Part shown: positions 1-9,048 of the stretch, piece by piece
Numbering within the stretch: the first letter of the stretch is position 1
Layout of the letters: each line of letters opens with the position of its first letter
Assembly (NCBI RefSeq): GCF_000482245.1
Contig: NZ_AWNH01000075.1
Span: 1-64,000 of the forward strand
Direction: 5' to 3'
DNA length: 64,000 nucleotides
Source: Leptolyngbya sp. Heron Island J
Lineage (GTDB): Bacteria > Cyanobacteriota > Cyanobacteriia > Phormidesmidales > Phormidesmidaceae
The notes under the pieces: model-generated
What the model was told of the DNA's origin: nothing
Seen by the model: the letters and a program-made list of their open reading frames with translations, nothing else
Database searches by the model: none
Position numbers and translations under genes: made by a program

Positions 1-165
1 GAAGCAGTATGAGAAGGCGATTGCGCAGTACGAAAAAGCGATCGAGTTGGACCCGTCCTATGCCGTAGCTTACAACAATCTCGGCAATACGTGCTATAGC
101 TTGAAGCAGTATGAGAAGGCGATTGCGCAGTACGAAAAAGCGATCGAGTTGGACCCGTCCTATGC
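1..165 (+). repeat. Tandem DNA repeat encoding TPR units, 102-bp period
   Basis: The stretch beginning gaagcagtatgagaaggcga at position 1 recurs exactly at position 103 and stays identical for about 62 bases. The period of 102 bp equals one 34-residue TPR. The array probably continues to the left of the window. Confidence 0.85.
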
Positions 166-1279
166 TATGGCACATAATGGTATAGGTAATTTTTATCTAA
201 CTATTGGAAATTATCGAGCAGCTTGTGCGAGCTACACAAAATGCATAGAACTGCAGTCTGACTTTGCAGATGCCCTTATTGGTAATGCCAGAGCATTACT
301 ATGTCTTGGACAAATAGATAAAGCTTTAGAACATTCGATGAAAGTATTACAACTTTCCCCCGACAATTTGGAGGCAACTCTGTTGCAAATGACATTATCT
401 ACGCAAAAAGAAAATTGGATTGAAGCTGGTCAAATAATGTGCAGCGTTAGTGAACGTACTCCTGAACTTTTAGAGCTATTACAGAAAGCTGATAGTCAGC
501 CCAATCAAAGATTACAGGCGGATCAACTTAAGCAATTTGCTACGTCATTCGGTTTGGATATGGAGACTTTTCAAACACAAAGCGATGAGTTCAAAGATGT
601 TTTGAATAATCAATTGGAGAATGCATCTCAGATCTTTATGATGCAAGGACTTCAACTTCAAGCCTTAGGTTATTGTCAACAAGGTAATTATCAATCAGCC
701 ATATCGAGTTACTCTCAGGCTATTAAGATGGATGTCAATAATTCTCGGCTTCGTAGCGGCTTAGGAGATGTGTACGTTGAATGTATGCAGTATGAAAATG
801 CGATCTCAAATTATAAGAAAGCAATTGAGCTTGACCCAGATGCATCCTATGCATATAACCGTCTGGGTTGGTTGTATCTGCTTGATAATCATCTAGATGA
901 AGCTGAGAAGACTCTTGAAAAAGCCATCGAATTAGATGATGAGATTGATAACAGCTATATGTTTAATCTGGGTACTGTGTATGCCAAAAGAGGAAATGTT
1001 GAGCAAGCTCGTCAATTTTGGCAGCAAAGCCTAGAATTAGTAGATAACGAGAGTGATTGGGACAGAGTTAGCAGAGTCTTCTACAAGTTTGTTTTAGGAT
1101 ATACAGAGCAAGAAATCATAAAAATGGAGATGCTTATTAATTCTGGTGTCTCTCTTGTGGCAATAAAAGATGTTTTAGGAGATGCTGAAATCCTTGCCAC
1201 TTGCCCTCAACCTCCTGACCGTATCGAAGAAATGATCACCCTTCTCCGCAGTGCTATTGACCAACAATCAATCCAATAA
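2..1279 (+). CDS. TPR repeat protein, 5' end beyond the window
   Basis: The reading frame is open to the first base of the window, so this is the 3' part of a longer gene; the TTG at 47 lies inside a repeat and is not a believable start. The protein is built of 34-residue tetratricopeptide repeats of the type YEKAIELDPSYA, plain at the N-terminal edge and again around residues 205-320, with a more diverged middle. TPR arrays are protein-protein interaction scaffolds; no enzymatic domain is visible, so the cellular role is unknown. The first two visible repeats are almost identical at DNA level (62 bases identical at a 102-bp spacing), unlike the rest, which suggests recent repeat duplication. 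Confidence 0.85.
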   Translation, partial: KQYEKAIAQYEKAIELDPSYAVAYNNLGNTCYSLKQYEKAIAQYEKAIELDPSYAMAHNGIGNFYLTIGNYRAACASYTKCIELQSDFADALIGNARALLCLGQIDKALEHSMKVLQLSPDNLEATLLQMTLSTQKENWIEAGQIMCSVSERTPELLELLQKADSQPNQRLQADQLKQFATSFGLDMETFQTQSDEFKDVLNNQLENASQIFMMQGLQLQALGYCQQGNYQSAISSYSQAIKMDVNNSRLRSGLGDVYVECMQYENAISNYKKAIELDPDASYAYNRLGWLYLLDNHLDEAEKTLEKAIELDDEIDNSYMFNLGTVYAKRGNVEQARQFWQQSLELVDNESDWDRVSRVFYKFVLGYTEQEIIKMEMLINSGVSLVAIKDVLGDAEILATCPQPPDRIEEMITLLRSAIDQQSIQ

Positions 1280-1805
1280 TAAGAAAAGTTGATGCGAAGA
1301 AAGAAGTCAGGAGCAGGTATCCAGAGATCAGAATTTTACTGCTCACTGACTCCTGTATTCTGAATTCCCGTCTGCTAAAATTATTGACTAACCATCCACT
1401 CAACATTTCACAATTTGTATCTTGACTCCAATAGATCAAGTACTCTACCGTTAGCAACAGGTCCGCAAGACCCACAGAACTCAAACCCTTAGCGCTATCG
1501 GCGGGTGCTAGCAACACCTACCGACAGCTAACCTCACAAGCTGATCAGGCCAGCTTGAAGGCTAATGTTAAATGTACCTTAGCCCTTCCAGTTTGCAACA
1601 CTTGCGGGACGGCTAAGGCTTGAGTTTTGGTCCATGCCTGAGGTGAGTTGCCATCAAGGCAGAGGATGAAGGGAGTAGGGGATAGATGGGTTATAGGAGT
1701 AGATGCAAAAAAGCATTTGCTCACCCTCATGCCTATCCACCCTAACACCCATCCACCCTCACCCTCACCTCAGGCACTATCCACATCAAACAAACGACCA
1801 AAACC
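1280..1805. other. Intergenic region, no gene recognised
   Basis: The stretch between the TPR gene and the next small gene holds no convincing coding sequence: open frames on both strands are short, of odd composition and mutually overlapping. Part of it resembles the degenerate gtcaggag/ctcctgac spacer text common in cyanobacteria, and a 13-bp inverted repeat brackets 1635-1776. Confidence 0.6.
1635..1776. repeat. Inverted repeat pair bracketing a 142-bp segment
   Basis: TGCCTGAGGTGAG at 1635-1647 is the exact reverse complement of CTCACCTCAGGCA at 1764-1776. The interior is G-rich on the left and carries ccaccc-type text on the right, so the arms are partly complementary and the segment could fold into a long imperfect hairpin. 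It may be a small non-coding repeat element; no second copy was recognised in this window. Confidence 0.45.
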
Positions 1806-2051
1806 ATGTTCCAAGACAACACCCAGGGCGCAGGTGCGTCCAACGTTCCACCTGCCAATAATTCTCTCCCCGAGTACCAATTTGAAACTGTCAATCACAC
1901 TCTCTTTGGCACATTAGACGCGGTACAAAACACCATCAAACTGCTCCACAAGCTCAACTATGCCGAGCCCAACGACTGGAGCCGACCGTTGCCCACCGGG
2001 CGAGTCAATGAGGTGATGGCAATTTTGACCCGACGAGTGAGAGTAGGGTAA
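1806..2051 (+). CDS. Small conserved cyanobacterial protein, function unknown
   Basis: An 81-residue ORF starting at ATG. The central part (around residues 24-70, with FETVNHTLFGTLDAVQN and KLLHKLNYAEPNDWS) looks like a genuinely conserved small protein and resembles short hypothetical proteins I associate with cyanobacteria, although no named domain can be given. The N-terminus is polar and low in complexity. It has no membrane segment or signal peptide. The competing overlapping frame at 1648-1917 is rich in Pro/Ser/Thr and looks random. Function unknown. Confidence 0.6.
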   Translation: MFQDNTQGAGASNVPPANNSLPEYQFETVNHTLFGTLDAVQNTIKLLHKLNYAEPNDWSRPLPTGRVNEVMAILTRRVRVG

Positions 2052-2083
2052 TCACAAGACCTTAAAACCTTAGGGATACCCTC

Positions 2084-2175
2084 ATCCCCTCCTGGGAGGG
2101 GCAACGGGGTGGGTCGACCGATAGCGCCCAAGCCGTCGAGACCCACCCCGCCTGCGGCACCCCTCCCGAGAGGGA
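2084..2175. repeat. G/C-rich palindromic repeat, two inverted arms, upstream of the DUF559 gene
   Basis: The left arm (2084-2118) reads TCCCCTCCTGGGAGGGG then CGGGGTGGGTC; the right arm (2134-2175) is an approximate reverse complement (GACCCACCCCGCC then CCCCTCCCGAGAGGGA). The whole would form a large stem-loop. A further copy of the same unit lies at 2707-2741, just past the DUF559 gene. Confidence 0.75.
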
Positions 2176-2303
2176 ATGTTCGTAGAATAGTATTTGCTCT
2201 GCTTATAAACTTTAATTTTGATAATTGAGCTATGGGCTGTTAGCTAGCGATTTTGAGAGGGATAAATGGTTGAGACTTCCTCACATCTGAACGCTCTCGG
2301 TCT

Positions 2304-2684
2304 ATGAAACACCGCATAATACCTTACAACCCAAGACTCAAAGAGCGGGCTCATCGGTTAAGGCAAAATATGACCAAAGGTGAAATTATCCTTTGGCAAA
2401 AGCTCAAAAGAAAGCAAATGATGGGATATGACTTTGATCGACAACGTCCCATTGATCAATTCATCGTGGATTTTTACTGTAAGGCTTTACGTCTTGCCAT
2501 TGAAATCGATGGCTCCTCCCACGATAGCCCAGTAGCGCAAGCACGGGACCACCAACGCCAAGTCAAGCTTGAAGCTCTCGGAGTCAGATTTCTTAGGTTT
2601 CGCGATACCCATGTAAAACAGAATACCGACGACGTCTGTCAAGCCATCAGGCAATGGATAACTCAGCACCAACAAGACGAGTAG
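2304..2684 (+). CDS. DUF559 family endonuclease-like protein
   Basis: A 126-residue protein of the DUF559 family, which belongs to the PD-(D/E)XK/Vsr-like endonuclease fold. It shows the usual order: N-terminal LR.NMTKGE..LW..L basic helix, central FDRQRPIDQFIVDFYC, then the acidic core strand AIEIDGSSHD near residue 67 and the C-terminal LGVRFLRF strand. Length is normal for the family, so it looks intact. The true substrate is unknown; family members are usually stand-alone genes near repeats or mobile DNA. Here it is flanked on both sides by copies of the same G/C-rich palindrome, which may be meaningful (see findings). Confidence 0.88.
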   Translation: MKHRIIPYNPRLKERAHRLRQNMTKGEIILWQKLKRKQMMGYDFDRQRPIDQFIVDFYCKALRLAIEIDGSSHDSPVAQARDHQRQVKLEALGVRFLRFRDTHVKQNTDDVCQAIRQWITQHQQDE

Positions 2685-2706
2685 TAATGCCACTATCCAA
2701 GACTAA

Positions 2707-2741
2707 ATCCCCTCCAGGGAGGGGCTCCGGGGTGGGTCAAC
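2707..2741. repeat. G/C-rich palindromic repeat, single unit, downstream of the DUF559 gene
   Basis: The unit ATCCCCTCCAGGGAGGGG then CTCCGGGGTGGGTC matches the arm at 2084-2118. It sits between the 3' ends of the DUF559 gene and ileS and can form a short G/C stem (CCCCTCC/GGGAGGGG). Confidence 0.7.
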
Positions 2742-2743
2742 AC

Positions 2744-5659
2744 CTAGAACTTCCCATCTAACGCTTCTACACAACGCTCACAAACAGTCTCATGCTCTGC
2801 TGAATCGCCCACATGGGTGGAATAATTCCAGCAGCGATCGCACTTCTTACCATCCGCATCCACAATACCGATACCAAAGGCATCGGACTCACTGCGATAC
2901 TTGATGTCTTTTAGCGGTTCCACACTGTCTAAAATCTCCACCTGAGAGACCAACAGCAAATACCGGATCTCATCCACATGGTTCGCTCCAGCCGCCACCG
3001 CATCACTCGGATTCATCGCTTTAAGTTGTTCTCTTAGCTGTGTATCTGCCACATAGAGCAACGCTTTCGCCTGTAACGAAGAACCAATATCCTTGGCGGA
3101 GCGGGCCTGCTCCAAGACTTGATTCACCTCATCCCGCAGCTCCCGCAGCTGATTCCAGGTAGCCGCCAGTTCTGGTTTGGCCCACTGTGGGTCGATCTGC
3201 AGCCAGCCAGCTTCAAAGACAGATTTTGTCCCCGTCTCGTAGGGCATAAACTGCCAGATATCCTCTGCCATATGGCAAAGCACTGGCGCGATCGACTTCG
3301 CCAGATTCTCTAGGGCGACTGCCAGAACAGTCTGACAGCTGCGCCGCCGTGGAGAGGCCGCATCGCTGATGTACAGACGATCCTTGGCAATATCCAAATA
3401 GAAGTTAGATAGGTCCACCACGCAGAAGTTCTGCACCGTCTGGAAGAACCGGAAGAACTGATAGGTGTCAAAAGCGGACTCCACATCAGCAAAGATTTCG
3501 GTCATGCGGTGGAGCATGTACTGATCCAACGAAGGCATCTGGTCATAGGGAACAGCGTCCTTGGCTGGGTCAAAGTCATGTAGATTACCCAGCAAGAATC
3601 GAGCGGTATTACGAATCTTGCGATACACATCCGCCAGCTGCTTGAGGATATTTTTGCCAATCGGTACATCAGAGGAATAGTCCACTGATGAGACCCACAG
3701 CCGTAGCACGTCAGCACCGTAGGGCGGATTCTGCTTCTTGTTTTTACCACCTTCAATGATTTCGTAGGGGTCCACTACGTTACCGACGGATTTACTCATC
3801 TTGCGTCCATTTTCATCCAGGGTAAAGCCATGGGTAAGGACGGTCTTGTAGGGGGCACAGCCATGGGTCGCCACGCTAGTGAGCAGGCTGGATTGGAACC
3901 AACCCCGGTGCTGGTCCGAGCCTTCCAGGTAAAGGTCTACCGGATACTTAAGCGCGTCTCGCTGGTCGGCTACTGCGGCCCAGGAAGAGCCAGAGTCAAA
4001 CCACACATCCATGGTGTCGAAGCCCTTGCGGTAGCTATGGCCATTGTGGCGATAGCTCTCGGGCAGTAGTTCTTCTACAGACATGCTCCACCAGGCATCG
4101 GACCCATGTTCAGCAAAAATATCTCGCACATGGGAGATGGTTTCCTGGTTCATCAGCACTTCGCCGGTTTCCTCGTCGTAGAAAGCCGGAATCGGCACAC
4201 CCCAATTGCGCTGCCGGGAAATACACCAGTCAGATCGATCACCCACCATGGGTGTGATCCGGTTTTCACCCTGGGCTGGAATCCATTGAACATCTGAGAT
4301 CGCCTTCAGCGCTTCATCACGGAACCCTTCTACAGAAGCGAACCACTGCTCGGTGGCCCGGAAGATGGTGGGTTTTTTAGTACGCCAGTCGTAGGGGTAT
4401 TTGTGAACGTAGGGTTCATGCTTGAGCAGGGTTTTGGAGTCGGTGAGGGCCGAGATAATTTCGTCGTTGGCGTTTTTGAGAACATTGAGTCCTTCAAAGC
4501 TGCCCGCTTCGGCGGTGAAGTTACCACGTTCGTCTACGGGACAGAGGATGGGGAGTCCGTATTTCTGGCCAACACCAAAGTCTTCCATCCCGTGGCCAGG
4601 GGCCGTGTGGACTAAACCGGTACCCGACTCGGTGGTAACATAGTCGCCGCCGATGACGATGGGGCTTTCCCGATCGAAGGTTTCGTCCTTGGTGGCCAGG
4701 GGATGGCGATAGGTGGAGCCTGCCAGGTCAGATCCTTTGATATCTACCTTGGCGGTGAGACCGCTGCCAAAGGTGTTGGTCAGACGCTCTACCAGTTCCT
4801 TGGCGACGATCAAATACTTAAAGGGATCTTTAGAGGTGACTTCTGCAACGGTGTAGGTCAGCTCTGGATTTACCGAAACGGCGACGTTAGCGGGGATTGT
4901 CCAGGGCGTAGTGGTCCAGATGGCGACACCTAGATCATCCAGGTAAGGAGCCAGGGCTTCCTTGGCTGTCTCCGATGCGCTCACCATGGGGAAGGCGACG
5001 TAGATACTGGGAGAGGTGTGACCTTCGGGATATTCCAGCTCGGCTTCCGCCAGGGCGGTTTGTGACGATGGGCTCCAGTGGACTGACTTTAGTCCTCGGT
5101 AGATGTAGCCTTTGAGCACCATCTGGCCAAACACCTCCAGCTGAGCGGCTTCATACTCAGGCTGCAGGGTCATATAGGGCTTTTCCCAGTCACCCCACAC
5201 GCCAAAGCGACGGAAGCCTTTGGCCTGTTTCTCAATGGTGTCTAAGGCAAATTCCTTAGCTTTTTGGCGTAGCTCCAGCGGCGTCAGGTTGGCGCGCTCT
5301 TTGCGATCGATGGTTTGCAGTACCTTCAGCTCAATTGGCAGACCGTGGCAGTCCCAGCCGGGGACATAGCGGACTTTGCGATCGCGCAGCAGCTGATACT
5401 TATTGATAATGTCCTTCAGTACCTTATTCAAGGCGTGGCCCATGTGGAGGCTGCCATTGGCATAGGGCGGCCCATCGTGCAGGACAAACACATCCCCCGA
5501 ATTTTCCTGGGAAAGCGTTTCATAAATCTTGCTGTCATCCCAGAATGCCTGCAGCTCTGGCTCACGCTTTACCGCGTTAGCCCGCATACTAAAGTCGGTC
5601 TTGGGCAGTAGGACAGTGTCCTTATAGCTCTTAGCGTCGGCGCTTTTGGGGTCAGTCAC
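2744..5659 (-). CDS. ileS: Isoleucyl-tRNA synthetase
   Basis: A class I aminoacyl-tRNA synthetase of 971 residues that charges tRNA-Ile with isoleucine in the cytoplasm. The ATP-binding HIGH motif is HMGH at residues 72-75 and the KMSKS loop is intact near residue 620. A large editing insertion lies between them (TTPWTIPANVA, TGLVHTAPGHG). The C-terminus has the bacterial zinc-binding knuckle, CDRCWNY near 938 and CERC near 959. The start is a GTG preceded by no strong Shine-Dalgarno sequence, but the N-terminus (YKDTVLLPKTDFSMR) aligns with other IleRS proteins, so it is preferred. The gene stands alone; no T-box leader is seen. Confidence 0.97.
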   Translation of the reverse strand: MTDPKSADAKSYKDTVLLPKTDFSMRANAVKREPELQAFWDDSKIYETLSQENSGDVFVLHDGPPYANGSLHMGHALNKVLKDIINKYQLLRDRKVRYVPGWDCHGLPIELKVLQTIDRKERANLTPLELRQKAKEFALDTIEKQAKGFRRFGVWGDWEKPYMTLQPEYEAAQLEVFGQMVLKGYIYRGLKSVHWSPSSQTALAEAELEYPEGHTSPSIYVAFPMVSASETAKEALAPYLDDLGVAIWTTTPWTIPANVAVSVNPELTYTVAEVTSKDPFKYLIVAKELVERLTNTFGSGLTAKVDIKGSDLAGSTYRHPLATKDETFDRESPIVIGGDYVTTESGTGLVHTAPGHGMEDFGVGQKYGLPILCPVDERGNFTAEAGSFEGLNVLKNANDEIISALTDSKTLLKHEPYVHKYPYDWRTKKPTIFRATEQWFASVEGFRDEALKAISDVQWIPAQGENRITPMVGDRSDWCISRQRNWGVPIPAFYDEETGEVLMNQETISHVRDIFAEHGSDAWWSMSVEELLPESYRHNGHSYRKGFDTMDVWFDSGSSWAAVADQRDALKYPVDLYLEGSDQHRGWFQSSLLTSVATHGCAPYKTVLTHGFTLDENGRKMSKSVGNVVDPYEIIEGGKNKKQNPPYGADVLRLWVSSVDYSSDVPIGKNILKQLADVYRKIRNTARFLLGNLHDFDPAKDAVPYDQMPSLDQYMLHRMTEIFADVESAFDTYQFFRFFQTVQNFCVVDLSNFYLDIAKDRLYISDAASPRRRSCQTVLAVALENLAKSIAPVLCHMAEDIWQFMPYETGTKSVFEAGWLQIDPQWAKPELAATWNQLRELRDEVNQVLEQARSAKDIGSSLQAKALLYVADTQLREQLKAMNPSDAVAAGANHVDEIRYLLLVSQVEILDSVEPLKDIKYRSESDAFGIGIVDADGKKCDRCWNYSTHVGDSAEHETVCERCVEALDGKF

Positions 5660-5999
5660 AATGTAAGGAAAAAACTAAGGGGATTTACTACGCTCCAGTC
5701 ATTCTGCCTCAGAAGTTCCTATAGCTTCAATAGTTTTAGTTTTTTTACTTTGATTAGCCCTAGGGAAAACTGGAGACGCAGACGTTTGAAACCTAGCTTA
5801 AAGTACAAACTATCCGTGTCCAGACCTGTTAATTTTCCTGGGCACCAGCACCAGGTTTTAACTTAGACACAGACATACTTTAGTGGCCGCACCTATACAA
5901 GCGTGACTATGACTTTTCGGCTTGCTGATGTCAGTAGTTTGCCTTGAGCATCTTATCTGCTCTGGCGGGTATGCCTATTGTGTTTAAAACTCTCTCAGC
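5660..5999. other. Intergenic region upstream of ileS
   Basis: About 340 bp between the ileS start and the 3' end of the next leftward gene. It presumably holds the ileS promoter, but no convincing -35/-10 pair, tRNA, riboswitch or terminator is visible. An open frame running into 6189 on the + strand only mirrors the regulator gene. Confidence 0.5.
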
Positions 6000-7175
6000 T
6001 CAAATGACGCCGAGCACTATTAGGGTCTTCAGCACCGTCTTGGGCCGAATGGGTTTGCTTAAAAATTCTGATGCTCCAACCATTCTGGCTCGCATCCGTT
6101 CGGCAACACTATTATTGCCACTACCCACCATCACAATTGGAGTGTCCTTAAACCCTGACAGCCGCCGAATTTGCGCACATAGCTCATAGCCGTTAGTGAC
6201 TGGCATGGTCAGATTTAAAAAGATTACCTTTGGCTGTAGCTCAACTAGCTTTTTGAGTACTTCCAGCGGATCAGGAATATTGCTGTAGCGATGGCCAGCG
6301 GCTTCAATGATGGTGGCCATTGTTTGGCTGTCGATCAAGTTGTTATCGACATAAACAATCCTGGCATCCTTGGGAATAATTGTTCTTTCGAATTTAACAA
6401 CAATGTTGTTCTGCGCCACAGGTCTTGCCTGTGTAATGATGTCTCCCACAGACTTTAGCTGTAGCGACCGATTACGAAGATGTGGAAAAATCGACAACAC
6501 AAATGGCATCAGCGACTGGTTGGCTTGAAGTGCCAGATCTCGTAGGGTGTGGTTGCCATCAACCAGCGAATTTAACAATTGCACAAGTTGAGGTGATGCT
6601 AAATCTTCTAGCATCGCCAGATCGTTGATCTCCAGTGCATCATTAGGATCGATCTGAGTTAATTCTGCATATTCCCAGGCTTGCCATTCGCGTTTGGCTT
6701 GCTCCCATATTTGAATGGTTTGCAAATTAACGTAGGGCAAATTGTAGGCTTTTTGCGGCTTGATGCGATAGATAAATCCTCGACCGGTTTGTTGAAAATT
6801 AAAAGTTCCCTGCTGTTGCAGGTCAAATAAAACTTCAGCGATATATCCGGCTACGATTTTTGAGAATGCTGTCCGATTAAATTTTTTACAGATAACTAGG
6901 CGAGCTAGACGACCATAGGTCCATTCGGAGGACGCACTCAGGCCATATCTGCGTAAATCAGGTTGATGTTGCAATAACTGGCGGAACCAGCGACGCTTTG
7001 CATGGGTGCGCGTAGTTGCCCACACTAGCTGTCCTGCCAAAAAATACAAACGCCACTGATGGATGACACTGCTTTTAATCAGTAGAACGCCAGTCAGCTG
7101 TTTCTGTTTAGCAAGCTGTATCTTTTGGTCTAATTCAGAAACAAGTACATTTGACGTGGCGGCTATGGCTCTCAT
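6000..7175 (-). CDS. PatA/PixG-like response regulator with a degenerate receiver domain
   Basis: A 391-residue protein with the architecture of the cyanobacterial PatA family: an N-terminal PATAN (DUF4388-type) region (GVLLIKSSVIHQWRLYFLAGQLVWA near residues 30-55), a helical middle, and a C-terminal receiver at about 273-388. Family members act in heterocyst patterning or phototaxis; no pix-type chemotaxis genes adjoin this one, so its pathway is unknown. The receiver has lost the phospho-acceptor: the expected Asp is Asn321 (FLNLTMP), the switch Thr position is Gly (VMVGSGN) and the acidic pair is DN; the conserved KP remains. It probably works without phosphorylation. AGGAG precedes the ATG at short spacing. 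Confidence 0.85.
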   Translation of the reverse strand: MRAIAATSNVLVSELDQKIQLAKQKQLTGVLLIKSSVIHQWRLYFLAGQLVWATTRTHAKRRWFRQLLQHQPDLRRYGLSASSEWTYGRLARLVICKKFNRTAFSKIVAGYIAEVLFDLQQQGTFNFQQTGRGFIYRIKPQKAYNLPYVNLQTIQIWEQAKREWQAWEYAELTQIDPNDALEINDLAMLEDLASPQLVQLLNSLVDGNHTLRDLALQANQSLMPFVLSIFPHLRNRSLQLKSVGDIITQARPVAQNNIVVKFERTIIPKDARIVYVDNNLIDSQTMATIIEAAGHRYSNIPDPLEVLKKLVELQPKVIFLNLTMPVTNGYELCAQIRRLSGFKDTPIVMVGSGNNSVAERMRARMVGASEFLSKPIRPKTVLKTLIVLGVI

Positions 7176-7512
7176 TACTCCTACTGTCTGTGATTGTGCC
7201 TACTCAAAAATTGTCCTCACAGATTTATTTGACTATAATCTACAACAACATTTTAAACGCCAGATTTAAGCTGGCTTAACAATAATTACGCTAATATGCG
7301 TATTTTTCCCGGTTGGTTATAAAGTTTTAGAAGTCAGGTGATGACAGATGAACGCCTGAAACCAGTGGCTTTGGGAGGAATTAAAATATTTTTTAAAGAA
7401 GCTGTGTTAAGCCGTGACTAGGTGTAATTTGTCGGATTCGAACGATATCTGAAACTGCGTATGGGATGCAAATCGTCTACGTCATTTCATCATCAGGATT
7501 TTGTCGGAGGCT
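7176..7512. other. Intergenic region upstream of the PatA-like gene
   Basis: About 340 AT-rich bases with no coding potential. A TATAAT hexamer lies at 7234-7239 on the + strand, but no rightward gene follows it and no good -35 was matched, so it is not called a promoter. Confidence 0.45.
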
Positions 7513-7974
7513 TTATGATTTCTTCTTGAATCTCTCATGGATCTCTTCAAATTCTTTATCTGTCGGCTGTTGAGCGATATTTAACATATCGTCACTCAGT
7601 GTTATCCAGGGCTGAGCGTGGATAGTCCAATGATTGGCAACAGGAGATAGCCAGCTGGTGTCATCTAATGTTCCTGGCTTAATGTTGGTGATTTTGTTGT
7701 TGCGACTGGGCTGGTGAAATAGTCGGGTGCCGCAATTGCCACAGAAGAAACATACAACTGTGCGATCGCTAGCGGCAGCCGGACGGCTCCATTGTTTGGG
7801 TGTGCCCTGCAGCAGTTTAATGGCCTTCCGTGGTACCGGCATCGACATGCCAAAGGCGCTGGAGGACTGTCGCTGACATTCATTGCAGTGACAGGCATAG
7901 AGGGTTAGCGGCTCTGCCTGGATTTCATAGCGAATATTGCCGCACTGACAGCCGCCGGTATATGGAAATGGCAT
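7513..7974 (-). CDS. GFA/CENP-V family zinc-binding protein
   Basis: A 153-residue protein of the family named after glutathione-dependent formaldehyde-activating enzyme. The Cys ligands for two zinc sites are all visible: GGCQCG at residues 7-12, CHCNEC near 28-33, and FFCGNCGTRLF near 77-87. Length is normal. Most members outside the Gfa founding group have unknown substrates, so catalysis of glutathione-formaldehyde adduct formation should not be assumed. The ATG lies six bases after the Ycf66-family stop codon with AAGG just before it, so the two genes are probably co-transcribed. Confidence 0.88.
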   Translation of the reverse strand: MPFPYTGGCQCGNIRYEIQAEPLTLYACHCNECQRQSSSAFGMSMPVPRKAIKLLQGTPKQWSRPAAASDRTVVCFFCGNCGTRLFHQPSRNNKITNIKPGTLDDTSWLSPVANHWTIHAQPWITLSDDMLNIAQQPTDKEFEEIHERFKKKS

Positions 7975-7980
7975 AGTACC

Positions 7981-8859
7981 TTAATCCCAAAACTCATCAT
8001 CGGGCCAGTTGCTATCTTCATCGTCCTCAAGTGTCGGGGGCGTTGCTGGTTCGGCTTCAGGCTCAGGGACGGTAGCGGGCACATCCGGTTCAGCGCTCCG
8101 CTCTGCAGCGGGCGACGGTATATCTTTTGCCGATGATTTGTCATCGGCAGGGGGAGTTACCTGAGCTGATGGTGGAGTCGTCTCTGCATTGGCAACAGGC
8201 TTTGGAATTGACGGTGGCCGAGGTGGCAGTTCAATCATGGGTTTTGGGGCTGGCTTTTTGGAGGTGACGATGTCCTTAAGCCAGCCTGCGAAAATGCCCA
8301 CAGCTTCTAGAGGATTGGGTTTTTTCCGTTTTGGGGCTGGGCCTTTGTCGGTGGTCGGGGGCTGTTCTGGGGTTTCTACTGCCTTAGGGCTGGATTTTGC
8401 CATGGCAGCCGGGACGACCATTTTCAGGGCAAATTCGTCTGCGGCTGGTTTGATCAAAATGGGTGCATCCGGATCAAGGTCTTGATCAATGGTGTCTTCC
8501 ACACCGTCTTCTACAAATTCGTAGTCTTTGGTCAGTGGACGACTGGCAGCACCGTTGAGGCGGGTCCGCTCAGATTTACCTAGCTGGATTGGGGTTTGTT
8601 GAGCGGCAGGGGTAGTCATACGGCGCAATCGCAGGGTTTGATACCCTAACCACAGCAAAAGTCCGACCGAGGCGGTTTGCCCGAGCAGCACAGCTCCGTT
8701 CATCTGTCTGGCACAGTACCAGAGCACCACGGCATAAAACATGCCAACACCGCTCCAGAAAAAATCTGAACGACGATGTACTTCTGGCAGGATAAAAGCT
8801 GCCAGATAAAAGGCCAAACTGCCTACTCCAACTATCACCGCCAACAGATTTGCCAGCAT
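7981..8859 (-). CDS. Ycf66 family membrane protein
   Basis: A 292-residue protein whose first about 95 residues match the Ycf66 family, found in cyanobacteria and some plastids: hydrophobic helices (ANLLAVIVGVGSLAFYLAAF and the VLWYCARQMNGAVLLGQTASV region) followed by TLRLRR. The remaining two thirds are Pro/Ala/Glu-rich and probably disordered, ending in an acidic DDEDSNWPDDEFWD tail. The family function is unknown although its phylogenetic distribution points to photosynthetic cells. It is first in a leftward pair with the GFA-family gene. Confidence 0.85.
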   Translation of the reverse strand: MLANLLAVIVGVGSLAFYLAAFILPEVHRRSDFFWSGVGMFYAVVLWYCARQMNGAVLLGQTASVGLLLWLGYQTLRLRRMTTPAAQQTPIQLGKSERTRLNGAASRPLTKDYEFVEDGVEDTIDQDLDPDAPILIKPAADEFALKMVVPAAMAKSSPKAVETPEQPPTTDKGPAPKRKKPNPLEAVGIFAGWLKDIVTSKKPAPKPMIELPPRPPSIPKPVANAETTPPSAQVTPPADDKSSAKDIPSPAAERSAEPDVPATVPEPEAEPATPPTLEDDEDSNWPDDEFWD

Positions 8860-9048
8860 CCGCTTCGACTCCAGCGTGATGAACAGCCTTAATTATTAAC
8901 TATTAGGCACCACTCGGCGGGAGTTTTGCAGGGTGAGTTTTGAATTGTGAGTTGTTTCTTTGAACCGGCGCTAACTTTGGGCAACTAGACCTCAAAACTT
9001 TAGCTGCAGTTGTAAGATATCTGACTGTACCTCTGTCCTAAAAGCATT

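Noticed and set aside
1254-1748. Two - strand ORFs (1254-1517, 1545-1748)
   Set aside because: Random-looking composition, overlap with the TPR 3' end or repeat sequence, and no ribosome site.
7234-7239. TATAAT on the + strand
   Set aside because: No matching -35 and no + strand gene downstream, so likely a chance match in AT-rich DNA.
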